This document shows positions 46,601 through 55,372 of a stretch of DNA of 64,000 nt, piece after piece. Position 1 is the stretch's first letter; every line of letters starts with the position of its first letter. The position numbers and the translations under genes were made by a program. Source of the stretch: Streptococcus azizii (GTDB lineage Bacteria > Bacillota > Bacilli > Lactobacillales > Streptococcaceae); assembly GCF_001984715.1 (NCBI RefSeq), contig NZ_MSPR01000004.1, positions 62,001 to 126,000 on the forward strand, written 5' to 3'. The notes under the pieces were generated by a model. That model searched no databases and was not told the origin of the DNA. It saw only the letters and a program-made list of their open reading frames with translations.

Positions 46601-48715
46601 ACAACAAAATCGATTCAGGATTTGTACCTAGACAGCACATTTACTACTGTCAAGGCAAACTTAGCGCAAGAGTTGAGAAAGGTCTTATCAACGGATGCGG
46701 CGATTAACCTTCCAGAAGGAGCAGTCAAGGAGGCCCTGATTGAAAAAATAAAGACCAATGCTACACCGTTTCTTTTGGGATTAACTTATTTAAACAAGTG
46801 GTACAATATCAATTATGGTGCGATGAACGTCAAAGATTTGTCAGCCTATAAATTAGACTTCTTTGGCAACCAATCCGTATCGACAATTGACCATATCATC
46901 CGTTTGGGAAATGTTGGCTTTGATCTATTAAGGGCTTCAAATAATGTTCAGGCATTTGATAATGTCATCAGCACTGCCAAGCCGAATAAGACACTCTTTG
47001 ATTATGTTGAAAATTACCGCCAACTATTTTTACCAACAAAATCGAACAATGAGTGGTTGAAAGAAAATAGTAAGGCCTATATCGTAGAAACAGTATCGGG
47101 TGTTGAAGAAGCACGTCAAAAACAAGATGCAGCCTACGGTCAAAAAAATAATCGCTATTCTGTGGGTGTCTACGATACCATTGCGAGTGATAGATGGTTC
47201 CATCGGAATATGCTACTACCCCTATTGACATTACCGGATGAGAGTGTCTTTGTGATGTCAAATATGGCCGGTATTTCCTTTGGTGGCTATGAACGCTATA
47301 AGAATGCCACGTCACTAACTGGCGATGAGTTTAAGGCCTATATGAGAGAGCGTGTCAATACTGCTGCAATCTGGCAACGGGATTATTTTGATATTTGGTA
47401 TAACATTTTAGAGGATTCAGCCAAAGATAAGCTGTTTGCCACTATTTTGACCTATGACGGATTTAATTATGCCAATGCTTCTGGAGGATCGTCTTGGCGG
47501 ACACTGCATGATAAAGATGCTTCCATTCAAGGATTCTTTGGACCGGTTGGTCGCTATTATCTCAGTAATGGCTCTGCAGCCTATGCAACGGGAGTTGTGA
47601 TCCACTTTGTTGCATATGGTGTCTTGGATAAGGCAGGGTCTCAGACCTTTACGCATGAAATGACTCATAACCTAGATGGGACAGCCTTCTTTAATAATTT
47701 GCATCGTCGAGAAGGGCTGGGTGCAGAGTTGTTTGCCTTTGGCTTGTTAGAGTCTGTTGGAAAAAGCTCGTCTATCATCGGCCTCAATACGATGTTTAAA
47801 GAGCCTGTTGATGATGCAGATAGATACCATGCGGCAAATCCTTTGGAGCGCTATCAAAGTATGGCAGATGTCGACCAATACATCACCCGCATGTTTGATG
47901 TTATCTATACCTTGGATTATCTAGAAGCAAGCTCACTCTTAAAACAGTCCGATGATGTGAAGAAAAAATGGTTGCGTGTCATTGAAAACAAATACATCAC
48001 TGATAGGGATGGCAATCAAACACATGCGGGCAATAAAATTAGACGTTTAGCTGACAATGAAGTAGCCTCCCTTCAAACCTTAGATGATTTGGTGGATCGG
48101 AATATAATCAATCGACGGTCATACTATGATGAGGCAGAGCCTGCCCGCAACAGTTATTATGGAATTTCCATGTTATCGCCTATCTATGCAGCCTTGTCCA
48201 ATGAGAAGGGGGCTCCTGGTGATATCATGTTTAAACGGATGGCCTTTGAGCTTTGGGCGGCGAAGGGCTATAAAGATGGGTTCCTACCGTATGTATCGAA
48301 TCAGTATGGTCAGGAAGCTCTAAATAGTGGTAGTCGCACCTGGTCAAATTGGTTCCAGCGATATGTCGGATTGATTACGGATAATTTAGTATTTGATAAA
48401 GTCTTTAACCAAGAGTATGGCACGTGGGCTGAGTTTAAAAAGGCAATGTATGCAGAACGTGTTGCAAAGGCCCCATCCTTAAAACCAATCACGATTCAGT
48501 ATGAACTAGGTGTGCCGAATTCAACCAAAGAGGTGACCATTACATCGGTGCAACAACTACAAGACTTAATGGATGCAGCGATGGTAACAGATGCGTCAAA
48601 TATTGACCGAACCACATCGCATACACCAGCTAGCTGGGTTCACTTATTAAAATCTAAAATTTATAAGGCCTATCTACGTCAAACAGATGATTTCAAAACA
48701 TCTATTTATAAATAA
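43643..48715 (+). CDS. Cell-surface M26 zinc metalloprotease (IgA1 protease/ZmpB-like)
   Basis: 1690 aa from the ATG at 43643. A YSIRK-like signal (FSLRKLSVG) is followed by an early LPSTG plus hydrophobic segment near residues 95-120, the N-terminal sorting arrangement typical of streptococcal M26 proteases. Residues about 213-630 are six G5-type repeats in alternating A and B forms, that is three tandem AB pairs of about 140 residues. The long catalytic region carries HEMTH at about 1338-1342 and a downstream glutamate in GLGAELFAF, the zinc site. Such enzymes cleave host IgA1 or mucin-type proteins; the substrate here is unknown. No C-terminal LPxTG. Confidence 0.92.
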   Translation: MKIEKCKRFSLRKLSVGLVPAVIGCMLVSFQASPVLASEQKTHTVNYQYVSEEELTEEEKQRIVKELPKLEQEEEATYYLIYRPTKARVATILPSTGSDYSLLLSSAAVLFMLVGVAVGKNRQRKITSVLLVTILGSSLLPPSALALSSHALASYNQTLSVSDSGQAPTPLDIPNYHYVGYIKSSPSQHPLPPLDEPQPSPQEEDKRQTASQLETVPFDTVYESDDTMPYGQLKEVQAGQSGEKTITTYVDTTEVISERLTKAPIQRVVVVGTQPSVTREEIPYREQRIEDETLSQGQEVVEQAGRNGVKTTTVTYVLDQATGQVTPNDPVVTEEPALDRVVKVGTKINAIETRVELPFTTLYEADDSLLPGQTRDLQVGQVGEKVVARQADTNEVLHETVIKEPIHHRVAVGVKPTVTTEEVPYNEQRIADDTLEQGQEVVEQVGQNGIKTTTITYTLDQATGQVTANAPLVTEVPAVDRVVKVGSKVGEVETRTMLPFETVYSADETLDLGQTVEVEAGQAGEKLVVTQVGTGTLIRETITILPVTRQVAVGTKPTVITEVVPYSERRITDDTLEQGQEVVEQPGENGTKTTTTTYTVDAQTGQVIAGSPTIAIQPARDKIVKVGSKVKQPPTMTVSTLTKNEDTRSVSMTFTLSDPSQTYQSAKVKLYKGDVLVRDIAITDVHAPLTIGNLEYFTPYTLKTELTYDLGSGAQSDIQQSTTVELEYKKIEFRDISSVELYKKVGDTYQLQTEPHLREDNLQTHFIKVLSTSGKPLWLPITTSSEEEKNGLPVYKVRVALPELVQDEQGSYQDNAVFYLPKSANRSERLNQYRADYTMVENARAERTIAYHNTEKLLPFYNKEYIVRMGNQILASQKLYQTSLRDVVPMIDHQAILDIHTHKTAINRLLLHYDDNTIEYLDLAYKGDFKNNRIAEYSIVGTPLLYTPEVLVDSYSEVIDAVLPTLSAIELDSQAVRQTLKIQENDTTKSIQDLYLDSTFTTVKANLAQELRKVLSTDAAINLPEGAVKEALIEKIKTNATPFLLGLTYLNKWYNINYGAMNVKDLSAYKLDFFGNQSVSTIDHIIRLGNVGFDLLRASNNVQAFDNVISTAKPNKTLFDYVENYRQLFLPTKSNNEWLKENSKAYIVETVSGVEEARQKQDAAYGQKNNRYSVGVYDTIASDRWFHRNMLLPLLTLPDESVFVMSNMAGISFGGYERYKNATSLTGDEFKAYMRERVNTAAIWQRDYFDIWYNILEDSAKDKLFATILTYDGFNYANASGGSSWRTLHDKDASIQGFFGPVGRYYLSNGSAAYATGVVIHFVAYGVLDKAGSQTFTHEMTHNLDGTAFFNNLHRREGLGAELFAFGLLESVGKSSSIIGLNTMFKEPVDDADRYHAANPLERYQSMADVDQYITRMFDVIYTLDYLEASSLLKQSDDVKKKWLRVIENKYITDRDGNQTHAGNKIRRLADNEVASLQTLDDLVDRNIINRRSYYDEAEPARNSYYGISMLSPIYAALSNEKGAPGDIMFKRMAFELWAAKGYKDGFLPYVSNQYGQEALNSGSRTWSNWFQRYVGLITDNLVFDKVFNQEYGTWAEFKKAMYAERVAKAPSLKPITIQYELGVPNSTKEVTITSVQQLQDLMDAAMVTDASNIDRTTSHTPASWVHLLKSKIYKAYLRQTDDFKTSIYK

Positions 48716-48887
48716 GGAGACTCTTCCAGTGTCTGCTCATTGCTGTTTCGACGGGCTAAGTAGCTCAGTATCCCTTTAGCCCAAGTACCATTTTAAGTAG
48801 AGGAAGGACCAGTTTGATTGTTTACGACTATAGGAATGTAGCGGTAGGGTAGTAGCAGTGTTTTAAGTGGCGGTAATGGAGGACGAT

Positions 48888-49931
48888 ATGAAGATTATCA
48901 TTGCCATTGATTCATTTAAGGGTTCGGCGACTTCTGCAGAGTTGAATCAGGCAGCAAGAGAGGCTGTCGAGGGAGTGCTTGCAGGGGCGAAAGTAGAGAC
49001 CTTTGCGATTGCTGATGGTGGTGAGGGGACTTTGGCGGCTTTAGTGGAGGCGCTTGATGGAGAGTTTATCAGTGTTCCAACGGTGGACTTATTAGAGCGC
49101 CCTATTGAGGCTTCCTATTTTCTGGTCGGACAGACAGCCTTTATTGAGGCGGCGTCAGTCATTGGTATCGATAGGATAGCGCCGACACCAGAGACGGTTG
49201 AGCGAGCGACTAGCTGTGGCTTGGGAGCCTTGATTAGGGATGCTCTCCGTCGCTCATGTAAGGAAATCATTGTTACCTTAGGTGGCACGGGGACCTCTGA
49301 TGGCGGACAGGGGTTACTGGCTAGTTTGACGAAAGAGGAGAAGGAGCAACTGCGCTCCCTTTCTCTTGTCGGGCTGACAGATGTGACCAATGTCTATGCA
49401 GGCAAGGAAGGGTACGCCCGTATCTTTGGTCCGCAAAAAGGGGCTCTTCCCCATCAGGTAGCAGCAATGGATCGGGAGGCTTTAGCCTATGTAGCACTCG
49501 TCAAGGAGCAACTGGGCATCGATTTGCAGACCCTTGCTGGAACGGGAGCTGCAGGTGGTTTGGGTGGTGCGCTTGTGGTCTTGGGAGGTGAGCTCAGAGC
49601 AGGCTTTCCCTTTGTGGCAGAAATCGTTGGCTTACAGCAGGCGATGCAGGAAGCAGACCTAGTCATTACAGGGGAAGGGTGCTTGGATGCCCAAAGTCTG
49701 AGTGGTAAGGTTCCAGTGGGAGTGGCGAGCCTAGCTCGGACCAGAGGGATTCCTACGATTGCAGTTTGCGGCAGTCTAGCGACAGAGCTAGGAGTATTTG
49801 ATGACTATTTTTTAGCCACCTATGCTATTCAGACGGGAGTCTATCCTCTTGAAACAGCCATGCAAAAAGAGGTGACCTTAGCCAATATCCGCTTTGTTGT
49901 CAGAAATATAATCCGGACTTTTTATCCATAA
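48888..49931 (+). CDS. Glycerate kinase
   Basis: 347 aa from the ATG at 48888, preceded by TGGAGGACGAT; an earlier in-frame start would add seven residues over the ribosome site. The start MKIIIAIDSFKGSATSAE, the glycine-rich VTLGGTGTSDGGQGLLA and the C-terminal VITGEGCLDAQSLSGKVP are diagnostic of the GlxK/GarK family. It phosphorylates D-glycerate. Stands alone between the protease and the exporter genes, with its own terminator. Confidence 0.92.
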   Translation: MKIIIAIDSFKGSATSAELNQAAREAVEGVLAGAKVETFAIADGGEGTLAALVEALDGEFISVPTVDLLERPIEASYFLVGQTAFIEAASVIGIDRIAPTPETVERATSCGLGALIRDALRRSCKEIIVTLGGTGTSDGGQGLLASLTKEEKEQLRSLSLVGLTDVTNVYAGKEGYARIFGPQKGALPHQVAAMDREALAYVALVKEQLGIDLQTLAGTGAAGGLGGALVVLGGELRAGFPFVAEIVGLQQAMQEADLVITGEGCLDAQSLSGKVPVGVASLARTRGIPTIAVCGSLATELGVFDDYFLATYAIQTGVYPLETAMQKEVTLANIRFVVRNIIRTFYP

Positions 49932-49933
49932 CA

Positions 49934-49990
49934 TCAGGGAGTAGGACAGGACTGTAGCTTTGCGAACGGTACCTGTTTACTCCCTTTTTT
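49934..49990 (+). terminator. Glycerate kinase terminator
   Basis: Long imperfect stem: AGGGAGTAGGACAGG pairs with CCTGTTTACTCCCT, followed by TTTTTT. Confidence 0.65.
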
Positions 49991-50064
49991 GTGTGGTGAA
50001 TGTTTCTCTCATTTTTGACTATAACAATGTTTATAGTTGATTTTTATTGAGTGCCAGATTAGAA

Positions 50065-50093
50065 TTTACAGATAATTCAAAGAATGTTATAAT
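50065..50093 (+). promoter_or_regulatory. Promoter of the ABC exporter pair
   Basis: -35 TTTACA (50065-50070), 17-bp spacer, extended -10 TGtTATAAT (hexamer 50088-50093). It follows a MITE end fragment (TTGATTTTTATTGAGT, about 50038-50053). Confidence 0.75.
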
Positions 50094-50122
50094 AGTCACA
50101 AATAGGAGAAGGGAGGAGTGGG

Positions 50123-51880
50123 ATGCATCAAGCTCAGAAACTGTCACGGAAGAAGAGAAAATATCTGTTGGCACGACTAAAAGAGCAGATACGACCGAAG
50201 ATGACAGTGGTCTATGTGGCAGCTTTGTTGTCTTGGGTTCAGTTTTTGGTACGGGTTTTGAGTTTTTACTGGCTGAGTCACATTTTTGCTGCTTCTCTAG
50301 CAACAGAAACGATTGCCCTCAATGACTTACTCTTTCGTATGTTAGCCGTGAATTTGGTCGGCTATGCGGTAGCGCTTATGGCGAAGCGCTTGCAGGGAAT
50401 CGGCTCCCAGTTTGCCCGTGATGCGTTGAAAAAATCCTTTTTTGAGGTCTTGATTGCGCGAGATGGGCAGTTTGAGTCGGAGGCAACGGCCTCAGATGTC
50501 TTTACGATAGCCTCCCAAGGCATTGATAGCCTGGATACCTATTATTCCCATTACCTGACACTGGCGCTAAGGACCTATCTGAACTGTACAACGGTTCTCC
50601 TTGTGGTGGCTTGGCTGTTCCCGCTAGGGAGCCTCCTCTTTCTTATAGCTCTTCCTCTCATTCCGCTTTCGAGTATTCTTATGCAGAAGCGCTCACAGCG
50701 TATCATGAATCGCTACTGGGCCTCCTATATGGATGTGGGGAACCTTTTTCTAGATGATTTGAAGGGCTTAAATACCTTATATACCTATCAGGCAGATGCC
50801 GTGTATGAGAAGAATTTCAATGAGCAGGCAGAAGAGTTTAGGGATGCAACGATGGAATTGTTAGGTTTTCAACTGCAGGCAGTAGGCTACATGGATGCAG
50901 TCATGTATCTAGGGATTGGAGTATCCGGCTTTTTAGCTATCGGTCAGTTGGTTACGGGACACCTGTCCTTGTTTCAGTTTATCTTTTTTATTCTGATTGC
51001 GACCGAATTTTTTGCCCCGCTTCGAGAGCAGGGCTACGGTATGCACCTTGTCATGATGACGACCAAAATGGCTGATCGTATCTTTTGTTTTTTAGATAGT
51101 ATGGAGGAAATATCAGAAGGACAGACGCCGACTTTAGAGAGTTTTGATTGTGTACGATTGCGAGGGGTCTCTTTTGCCTATGAAGGAAAGGAGGTCTTGC
51201 AAAAAATTGACGCCGACCTATCAGCGGGACATCTCTATGCTATTTCAGGAACGTCTGGACAGGGCAAGACAACCCTAGCCCAGCTCTTGATGAAACGCTT
51301 GACTCCCCAAACAGGAGAGATTGTATGTGGTGAAACTGCTCTTAAAAATGTGTCTCAAACAGCTATCAACCGCGAGGTTCTTTATGTATCGAATCAATCT
51401 TACCTGTTGAATCAATCCATCTATGACAATTTGGCAATGGCCTGTGATTGGACAAAAGAAGAAATCCTCGCATGGATAGATAGGCAGGGTGTCTTGCAGT
51501 TTATCCATGATTTGCCAGATGGCTTAGAGACGATAGTAGGAGAAAATGGACAGAAGGTGTCTGTCGGTCAACGCCAACAGATTATCTGCGCCCGAGCAAT
51601 CTTGGCGAAGCGGTCCCTGTATATCTTTGATGAAATAACGTCGAGCATTGATGCGGATAATGAAGCGCAGATCTTTCGCTTGATTGAATGGATTGCAAAG
51701 ACGGCAATCGTCGTGGTGATCACCCATAAGATGAAACAGGTGTATCGTGCAGAGCAGACCCTTTTCTTGGTAGATCATCAGGTGTTTATAGGTTCGGCAG
51801 AGGAATTGTATCATACGATTCCAGCCTTTCGCCACTTAGTAGATACTCAGGCAGAATTGGAGGCATCCGTCTATGGATAA
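50123..51880 (+). CDS. ABC exporter half-transporter (first of pair)
   Basis: 585 aa: a six-helix membrane domain (about residues 30-320) followed by an ATPase. Walker A GTSGQGKTT, signature VSVGQRQQ (a changed LSGGQ), Walker B YIFDEITSSID. CydD-like in style. It overlaps its partner by 8 bp, so a heterodimer is expected. The two exporters and the ECF genes after them resemble the order siaD-siaE-siaF-siaG-siaH of group A Streptococcus haem-uptake loci. The substrate is not readable from sequence. Confidence 0.85.
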   Translation: MHQAQKLSRKKRKYLLARLKEQIRPKMTVVYVAALLSWVQFLVRVLSFYWLSHIFAASLATETIALNDLLFRMLAVNLVGYAVALMAKRLQGIGSQFARDALKKSFFEVLIARDGQFESEATASDVFTIASQGIDSLDTYYSHYLTLALRTYLNCTTVLLVVAWLFPLGSLLFLIALPLIPLSSILMQKRSQRIMNRYWASYMDVGNLFLDDLKGLNTLYTYQADAVYEKNFNEQAEEFRDATMELLGFQLQAVGYMDAVMYLGIGVSGFLAIGQLVTGHLSLFQFIFFILIATEFFAPLREQGYGMHLVMMTTKMADRIFCFLDSMEEISEGQTPTLESFDCVRLRGVSFAYEGKEVLQKIDADLSAGHLYAISGTSGQGKTTLAQLLMKRLTPQTGEIVCGETALKNVSQTAINREVLYVSNQSYLLNQSIYDNLAMACDWTKEEILAWIDRQGVLQFIHDLPDGLETIVGENGQKVSVGQRQQIICARAILAKRSLYIFDEITSSIDADNEAQIFRLIEWIAKTAIVVVITHKMKQVYRAEQTLFLVDHQVFIGSAEELYHTIPAFRHLVDTQAELEASVYG

Positions 51881-53510
51881 AGAAAGATACCCGACAAGAA
51901 TGGTGGTGTTCCGGTTGATAAAGATGATGCAACACCTGCTTTTCTACATTGGGCTAGCGGTTTTCTTTGCGGTTATGGGAGTTGGCACCACGATTGGCAT
52001 TCCTGTTTTGTTACTACAATCAGCAGGGAAGGCTTTAGAGAAGGGGACAGCACCGTCTGGGTGGCTTCTTCTAGTCTTTATCTGCTTGGGGTTGTTGCGG
52101 GGTGTCTTCCGATATGGTGAACACTACTTTGGGCATTATGTGGCTTTTCATAGTCTTGCCACCTTGCGAAAGATGGTATTTGCCAAATTACGCCGTATGG
52201 CACCGGGTAAATTGGATGGTCAAGACAGTGGAGTCTTGCTCAAGATGATTGGTGAGGATATTGAGGCCTTGGAAATCTTTTTTGCCCATACCTTAGCACC
52301 TATTGCCACAGGAGTGTTGGTAGCCATTCTAGTAGCTGGTTTTTTTGCCTGGCAGAGTCTCCTCTTGGCAGCTCTAGCCCTTTTGACCTATGCTGTTCTG
52401 GGACTCGTCTTACCGGAGCGATTTGCCAAGGAGTTGACCCCTATTTTACAAGCACAGCATCAGGAGAAAAAGAGTTATGCAGCTTCTTTTCTTCAAGGAT
52501 TGAAAGCGGTCAAGGATTTATTACAATTCCAACAAATGCCTGCCTACACCAAGGTCTTGCAGGGACAGAGTCAACAAGTCAATGCGAGGGAAAGGCAGGT
52601 GGCTCAGACCAATTTTATGCAGCAGGCAGGTAGTTTTGCGGTGATCGGTCTCGGTCTGACTCTCTTTGCTTGGCAAACGCTCCTACTTGTTGAAATGGAA
52701 GAATTGAGCGGATTTGCGGGCCTATCGTTAGTAGTTGCCTTTACCAGTTCCTTTGCACCATTTCTGGAGCTAGGTCGCCTGCCTTTAGGGTTTAGACGTG
52801 CCATGAATGCGGGGCGTAATATCTTGGCCCTGCTCGATGAGCCAGAGATGGATAAGACGGGAGAGCCTTTCTTGGAAACCATCGAGGAGATTGGCATTCG
52901 CGACCTACAATTTGCTTATGCACCTGATGGGGTACCCATCTATGATGGCTTGTCCGTCGACTTTACAACAGGGGGTATTATTGGCATTGTGGGAGCGTCG
53001 GGAGTGGGAAAATCAACCTTGATGAAACTGGTGATGCGTTGGTATGATTGGCAGGCAGGAGAGATTCGCTTGAACAAGCGCAATAGTCAGACGGTGCATC
53101 CTTACCAGCTACAGGCCCATTTTGCTTATGTCCCCCAGCAACCCCAGATGTTTAAACAGACCATTCGTGAAAATCTGGTCCTGGGACGGAGGAATATCTC
53201 AGATGAGGAAATCCTTTCTTTGGCAGAAAAATGCCAGATGAAAGACCGTATTTTAGAGACAGAGGCTGGGCTTGACACGGTGATGGATACGACGACATTT
53301 TCGGCTGGAGAAGCCCAGCGGTTGGAACTGATGCGAGCCTTGTTAAAGCAAGCAGATTGCTATATTTTCGATGAACCGACCAGTCATTTGGACTCGCTGA
53401 ATGAAGCCTTGTTCCTCCAGTTGGTCAAACAGGAGTGCAGGGGCCTAGTCTTTCTTATCTCCCACAGGGAGACGACCCTTGCCTGCGCCGAATGGGTTTA
53501 CAAGCTATAG
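51873..53510 (+). CDS. ABC exporter half-transporter (second of pair)
   Basis: 545 aa, CydC-like: membrane domain about residues 15-310, then ATPase with Walker A GASGVGKST, signature FSAGEAQR, and Walker B YIFDEPTSHLD. Both halves have altered signature motifs but keep the catalytic glutamate. It overlaps the partner by 8 bp. After it the operon is interrupted by about 600 bp of repeats before the ECF genes. Confidence 0.85.
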   Translation: MDKERYPTRMVVFRLIKMMQHLLFYIGLAVFFAVMGVGTTIGIPVLLLQSAGKALEKGTAPSGWLLLVFICLGLLRGVFRYGEHYFGHYVAFHSLATLRKMVFAKLRRMAPGKLDGQDSGVLLKMIGEDIEALEIFFAHTLAPIATGVLVAILVAGFFAWQSLLLAALALLTYAVLGLVLPERFAKELTPILQAQHQEKKSYAASFLQGLKAVKDLLQFQQMPAYTKVLQGQSQQVNARERQVAQTNFMQQAGSFAVIGLGLTLFAWQTLLLVEMEELSGFAGLSLVVAFTSSFAPFLELGRLPLGFRRAMNAGRNILALLDEPEMDKTGEPFLETIEEIGIRDLQFAYAPDGVPIYDGLSVDFTTGGIIGIVGASGVGKSTLMKLVMRWYDWQAGEIRLNKRNSQTVHPYQLQAHFAYVPQQPQMFKQTIRENLVLGRRNISDEEILSLAEKCQMKDRILETEAGLDTVMDTTTFSAGEAQRLELMRALLKQADCYIFDEPTSHLDSLNEALFLQLVKQECRGLVFLISHRETTLACAEWVYKL

Positions 53511-53513
53511 TCG

Positions 53514-54000
53514 TTTCGTTTATACCTAAAGGTAGCCACAGCTGTAATGGACTAAATCTGAAACAGCTGCGTCTCTTTTCTTACTTCGACGAGTGAAAAG
53601 CTCCAGTGGAGGTTTTCAGCCTACCACCTTTCATTAAAAAAGTGGTCGTTAGAAACTCCGTTTCTCTATTTCCAACCTTGCCCACTTCGCTCTCAAATTT
53701 CTAGGCTCAGGCTGAAACAGTTCACCGAACTGTTTCACTCTCCCAGATGATTGGAACTCGCTTTGCTGTACTCTACGATTGTTACTGACTATCGTCAGTA
53801 TGATTTCCAACCTTCAACAGTCATTAGACTGTTGAAGCAACCTGTAGCTATTGACACGAGTTACCTCGTTTCATTTTCAACCTTGCCCACTTCGTCCTCA
53901 AATTTCCAGGCTCAGGTTGAAACAGTTCACCTAGAAATAAGAAAGTGACCCTAGAAGCCTGGGCTAGGAAATAGGAAATCTGACGAGTGTTCGATGAATA
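53514..54000. repeat. Intergenic cassette, copy B, and following decayed repeats
   Basis: 53518-53746 is the reverse complement of the cassette ending at 17631, including the single palindrome CTGAAACAGTTCACCGAACTG (about 53713-53734) where the 17.3-kb copy has the 53-bp array. 53751-54000 holds AACAGTC...GACTGTT and AGCTATTGACACG words shared with 4.2 kb, plus a broken GAAACAGTTC copy at 53918. No gene is supported in 53511-54110. Confidence 0.75.
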
Positions 54001-54122
54001 CAGGAAACGATAGCAACTACCTTTGATTTCCTTGCCTATTCAGACGTTAATTTGATAGAGTAGTGGTACTTCCTAATGTGACAATCAAGACAGTTCTGCC
54101 CTTAATAACGATGGAGAAGATG

Positions 54123-54716
54123 ATGAAAGAATTAAAAGTAAACGATTTGATGGTGACAGGAGCTTTTGCAGCTCTCTACTTCCTATGTGTGGGTCTAGGA
54201 ACCTTAGTAGCCACCTTATTTGACCGTTCGGGGAATATGATGTATGCTCCGGCCTTTTCGGCCATAGCAGGCGGTCCAGTCTATATGCTATTAGTGGCTA
54301 AGGTAGGAAAATTTGGCTCGATTAGCTTGGTGAGTGCTGTTATGGCTTGTTTCTTTTTCTTATCGGGTTATATGACGGCAGCCTTTTTGCCGAGTCTCTT
54401 CTTTGGTATATTGGGAGATTTTATTGCAAAACAGGGAGCTTACAAGCGCACAGGGGCTACCATCGTGAGTTTTGTCGTTTTTTCTTTTGGAAATCTAGGA
54501 CCGATTATTCTGATGTGGTTGATGAGAGATGCCTATGAGGCAAATCTTTTAGCACGTGGGAAGTCTGCGGCCTATATTGCCCGTGTCATGGTTGACTTTA
54601 CCCCTGCTAATGTACTGGGCTTGTCCGCAACGATTGTGGTCGGAGCCTTGATTGGAGCTTTTTTAGGTCAAAGAATGCTGACTAAGTCTTTCAAAAAATC
54701 GGGGTTATTAGAATGA
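54123..54716 (+). CDS. ECF transporter substrate-binding (S) component, Trep_Strep/MptD type
   Basis: 197 aa from the ATG at 54123 (GGAG 6 bp upstream); earlier in-frame ATG codons are possible. Five to six membrane helices. The start KELKVNDLMVTGAFAALYFL and the AGGPVYMLLVAKVGKFG and FFGILGDFIAK segments match the MptD/Trep_Strep family of ECF S components. Its TGA overlaps the next ATG by 4 bp. The equivalent position in group A Streptococcus is siaF, linked to haem uptake; transferring that substrate is inference. Confidence 0.85.
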   Translation: MKELKVNDLMVTGAFAALYFLCVGLGTLVATLFDRSGNMMYAPAFSAIAGGPVYMLLVAKVGKFGSISLVSAVMACFFFLSGYMTAAFLPSLFFGILGDFIAKQGAYKRTGATIVSFVVFSFGNLGPIILMWLMRDAYEANLLARGKSAAYIARVMVDFTPANVLGLSATIVVGALIGAFLGQRMLTKSFKKSGLLE

Positions 54717-55372
54717 GGTTTGATGCTAGAAGCAAGATCTTATTGGTCATTTTTGCGGGTGTCATTTATGGCCTACCTATGACAGTGCTAGAAGGTCTCT
54801 ATCTACTGGTCGGCATGGCAGTTTGTTACTTTCTTGTAGGGCATATAAAGATGGGTTTCGTCACCTTGCTAGGTTATCTTGTGGTGAATCAGCTGAGCCA
54901 AGTGGACTGGCTTCCCATGTGGATCTTTCGCTTCACCTTTATGCTGAGTCATATCTGGTTTCCTCTGATGGCGGGACACTTTCTGCTTCTTACGACCTCG
55001 ACCTATGAATTGATTCATGGCCTTAGAAAGTGGCGTTTACCAGAAAGTTTTTTGTTGACCCTAGGGGTTATGTTCTGCTTTCTTCCGCGGATAAAAAAAG
55101 AAATTAGGCTGGTTCAACTCTCTTTACAGACACGAGGAATATGTTTGAGGAAGCGCGATCTCCTCAAGCAGCCTCATCGCTATATAGAGTATCTCTTGGT
55201 TCCCTTAATGATGTCGTTGCTGCGTGCGGCCCAGGATTTGACAATAGCCACCTTGACTAAGGGACTGGCAGTGACAAAGAGACCGAGTGAATTTCTGCAG
55301 TCTCGTTGGACATGGATAGATTGGAGTGTGTGTGCGTGGTGTCTCAGTTTCCTGATTCTGAAATTCAACTAG
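54713..55372 (+). CDS. ECF transporter transmembrane subunit (EcfT)
   Basis: 219 aa, with helices at about residues 8-25, 30-60 and 75-100, and an EcfT-like coupling region with two charged segments: SLQTRGICLRKRD is the expected A-R-G-like motif 1 (here TRG), and the later AAQDLTIATLTKGLAV the second motif. It overlaps the S component by 4 bp. A dedicated EcfT suggests a group I ECF system with its own module. Confidence 0.85.
   Translation: MRFDARSKILLVIFAGVIYGLPMTVLEGLYLLVGMAVCYFLVGHIKMGFVTLLGYLVVNQLSQVDWLPMWIFRFTFMLSHIWFPLMAGHFLLLTTSTYELIHGLRKWRLPESFLLTLGVMFCFLPRIKKEIRLVQLSLQTRGICLRKRDLLKQPHRYIEYLLVPLMMSLLRAAQDLTIATLTKGLAVTKRPSEFLQSRWTWIDWSVCAWCLSFLILKFN

Noticed and set aside
50065-50122. 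PerR, Fur or MtsR box upstream of the exporter pair
   Set aside because: The AT-rich promoter gives partial matches only; none has a clear palindrome.
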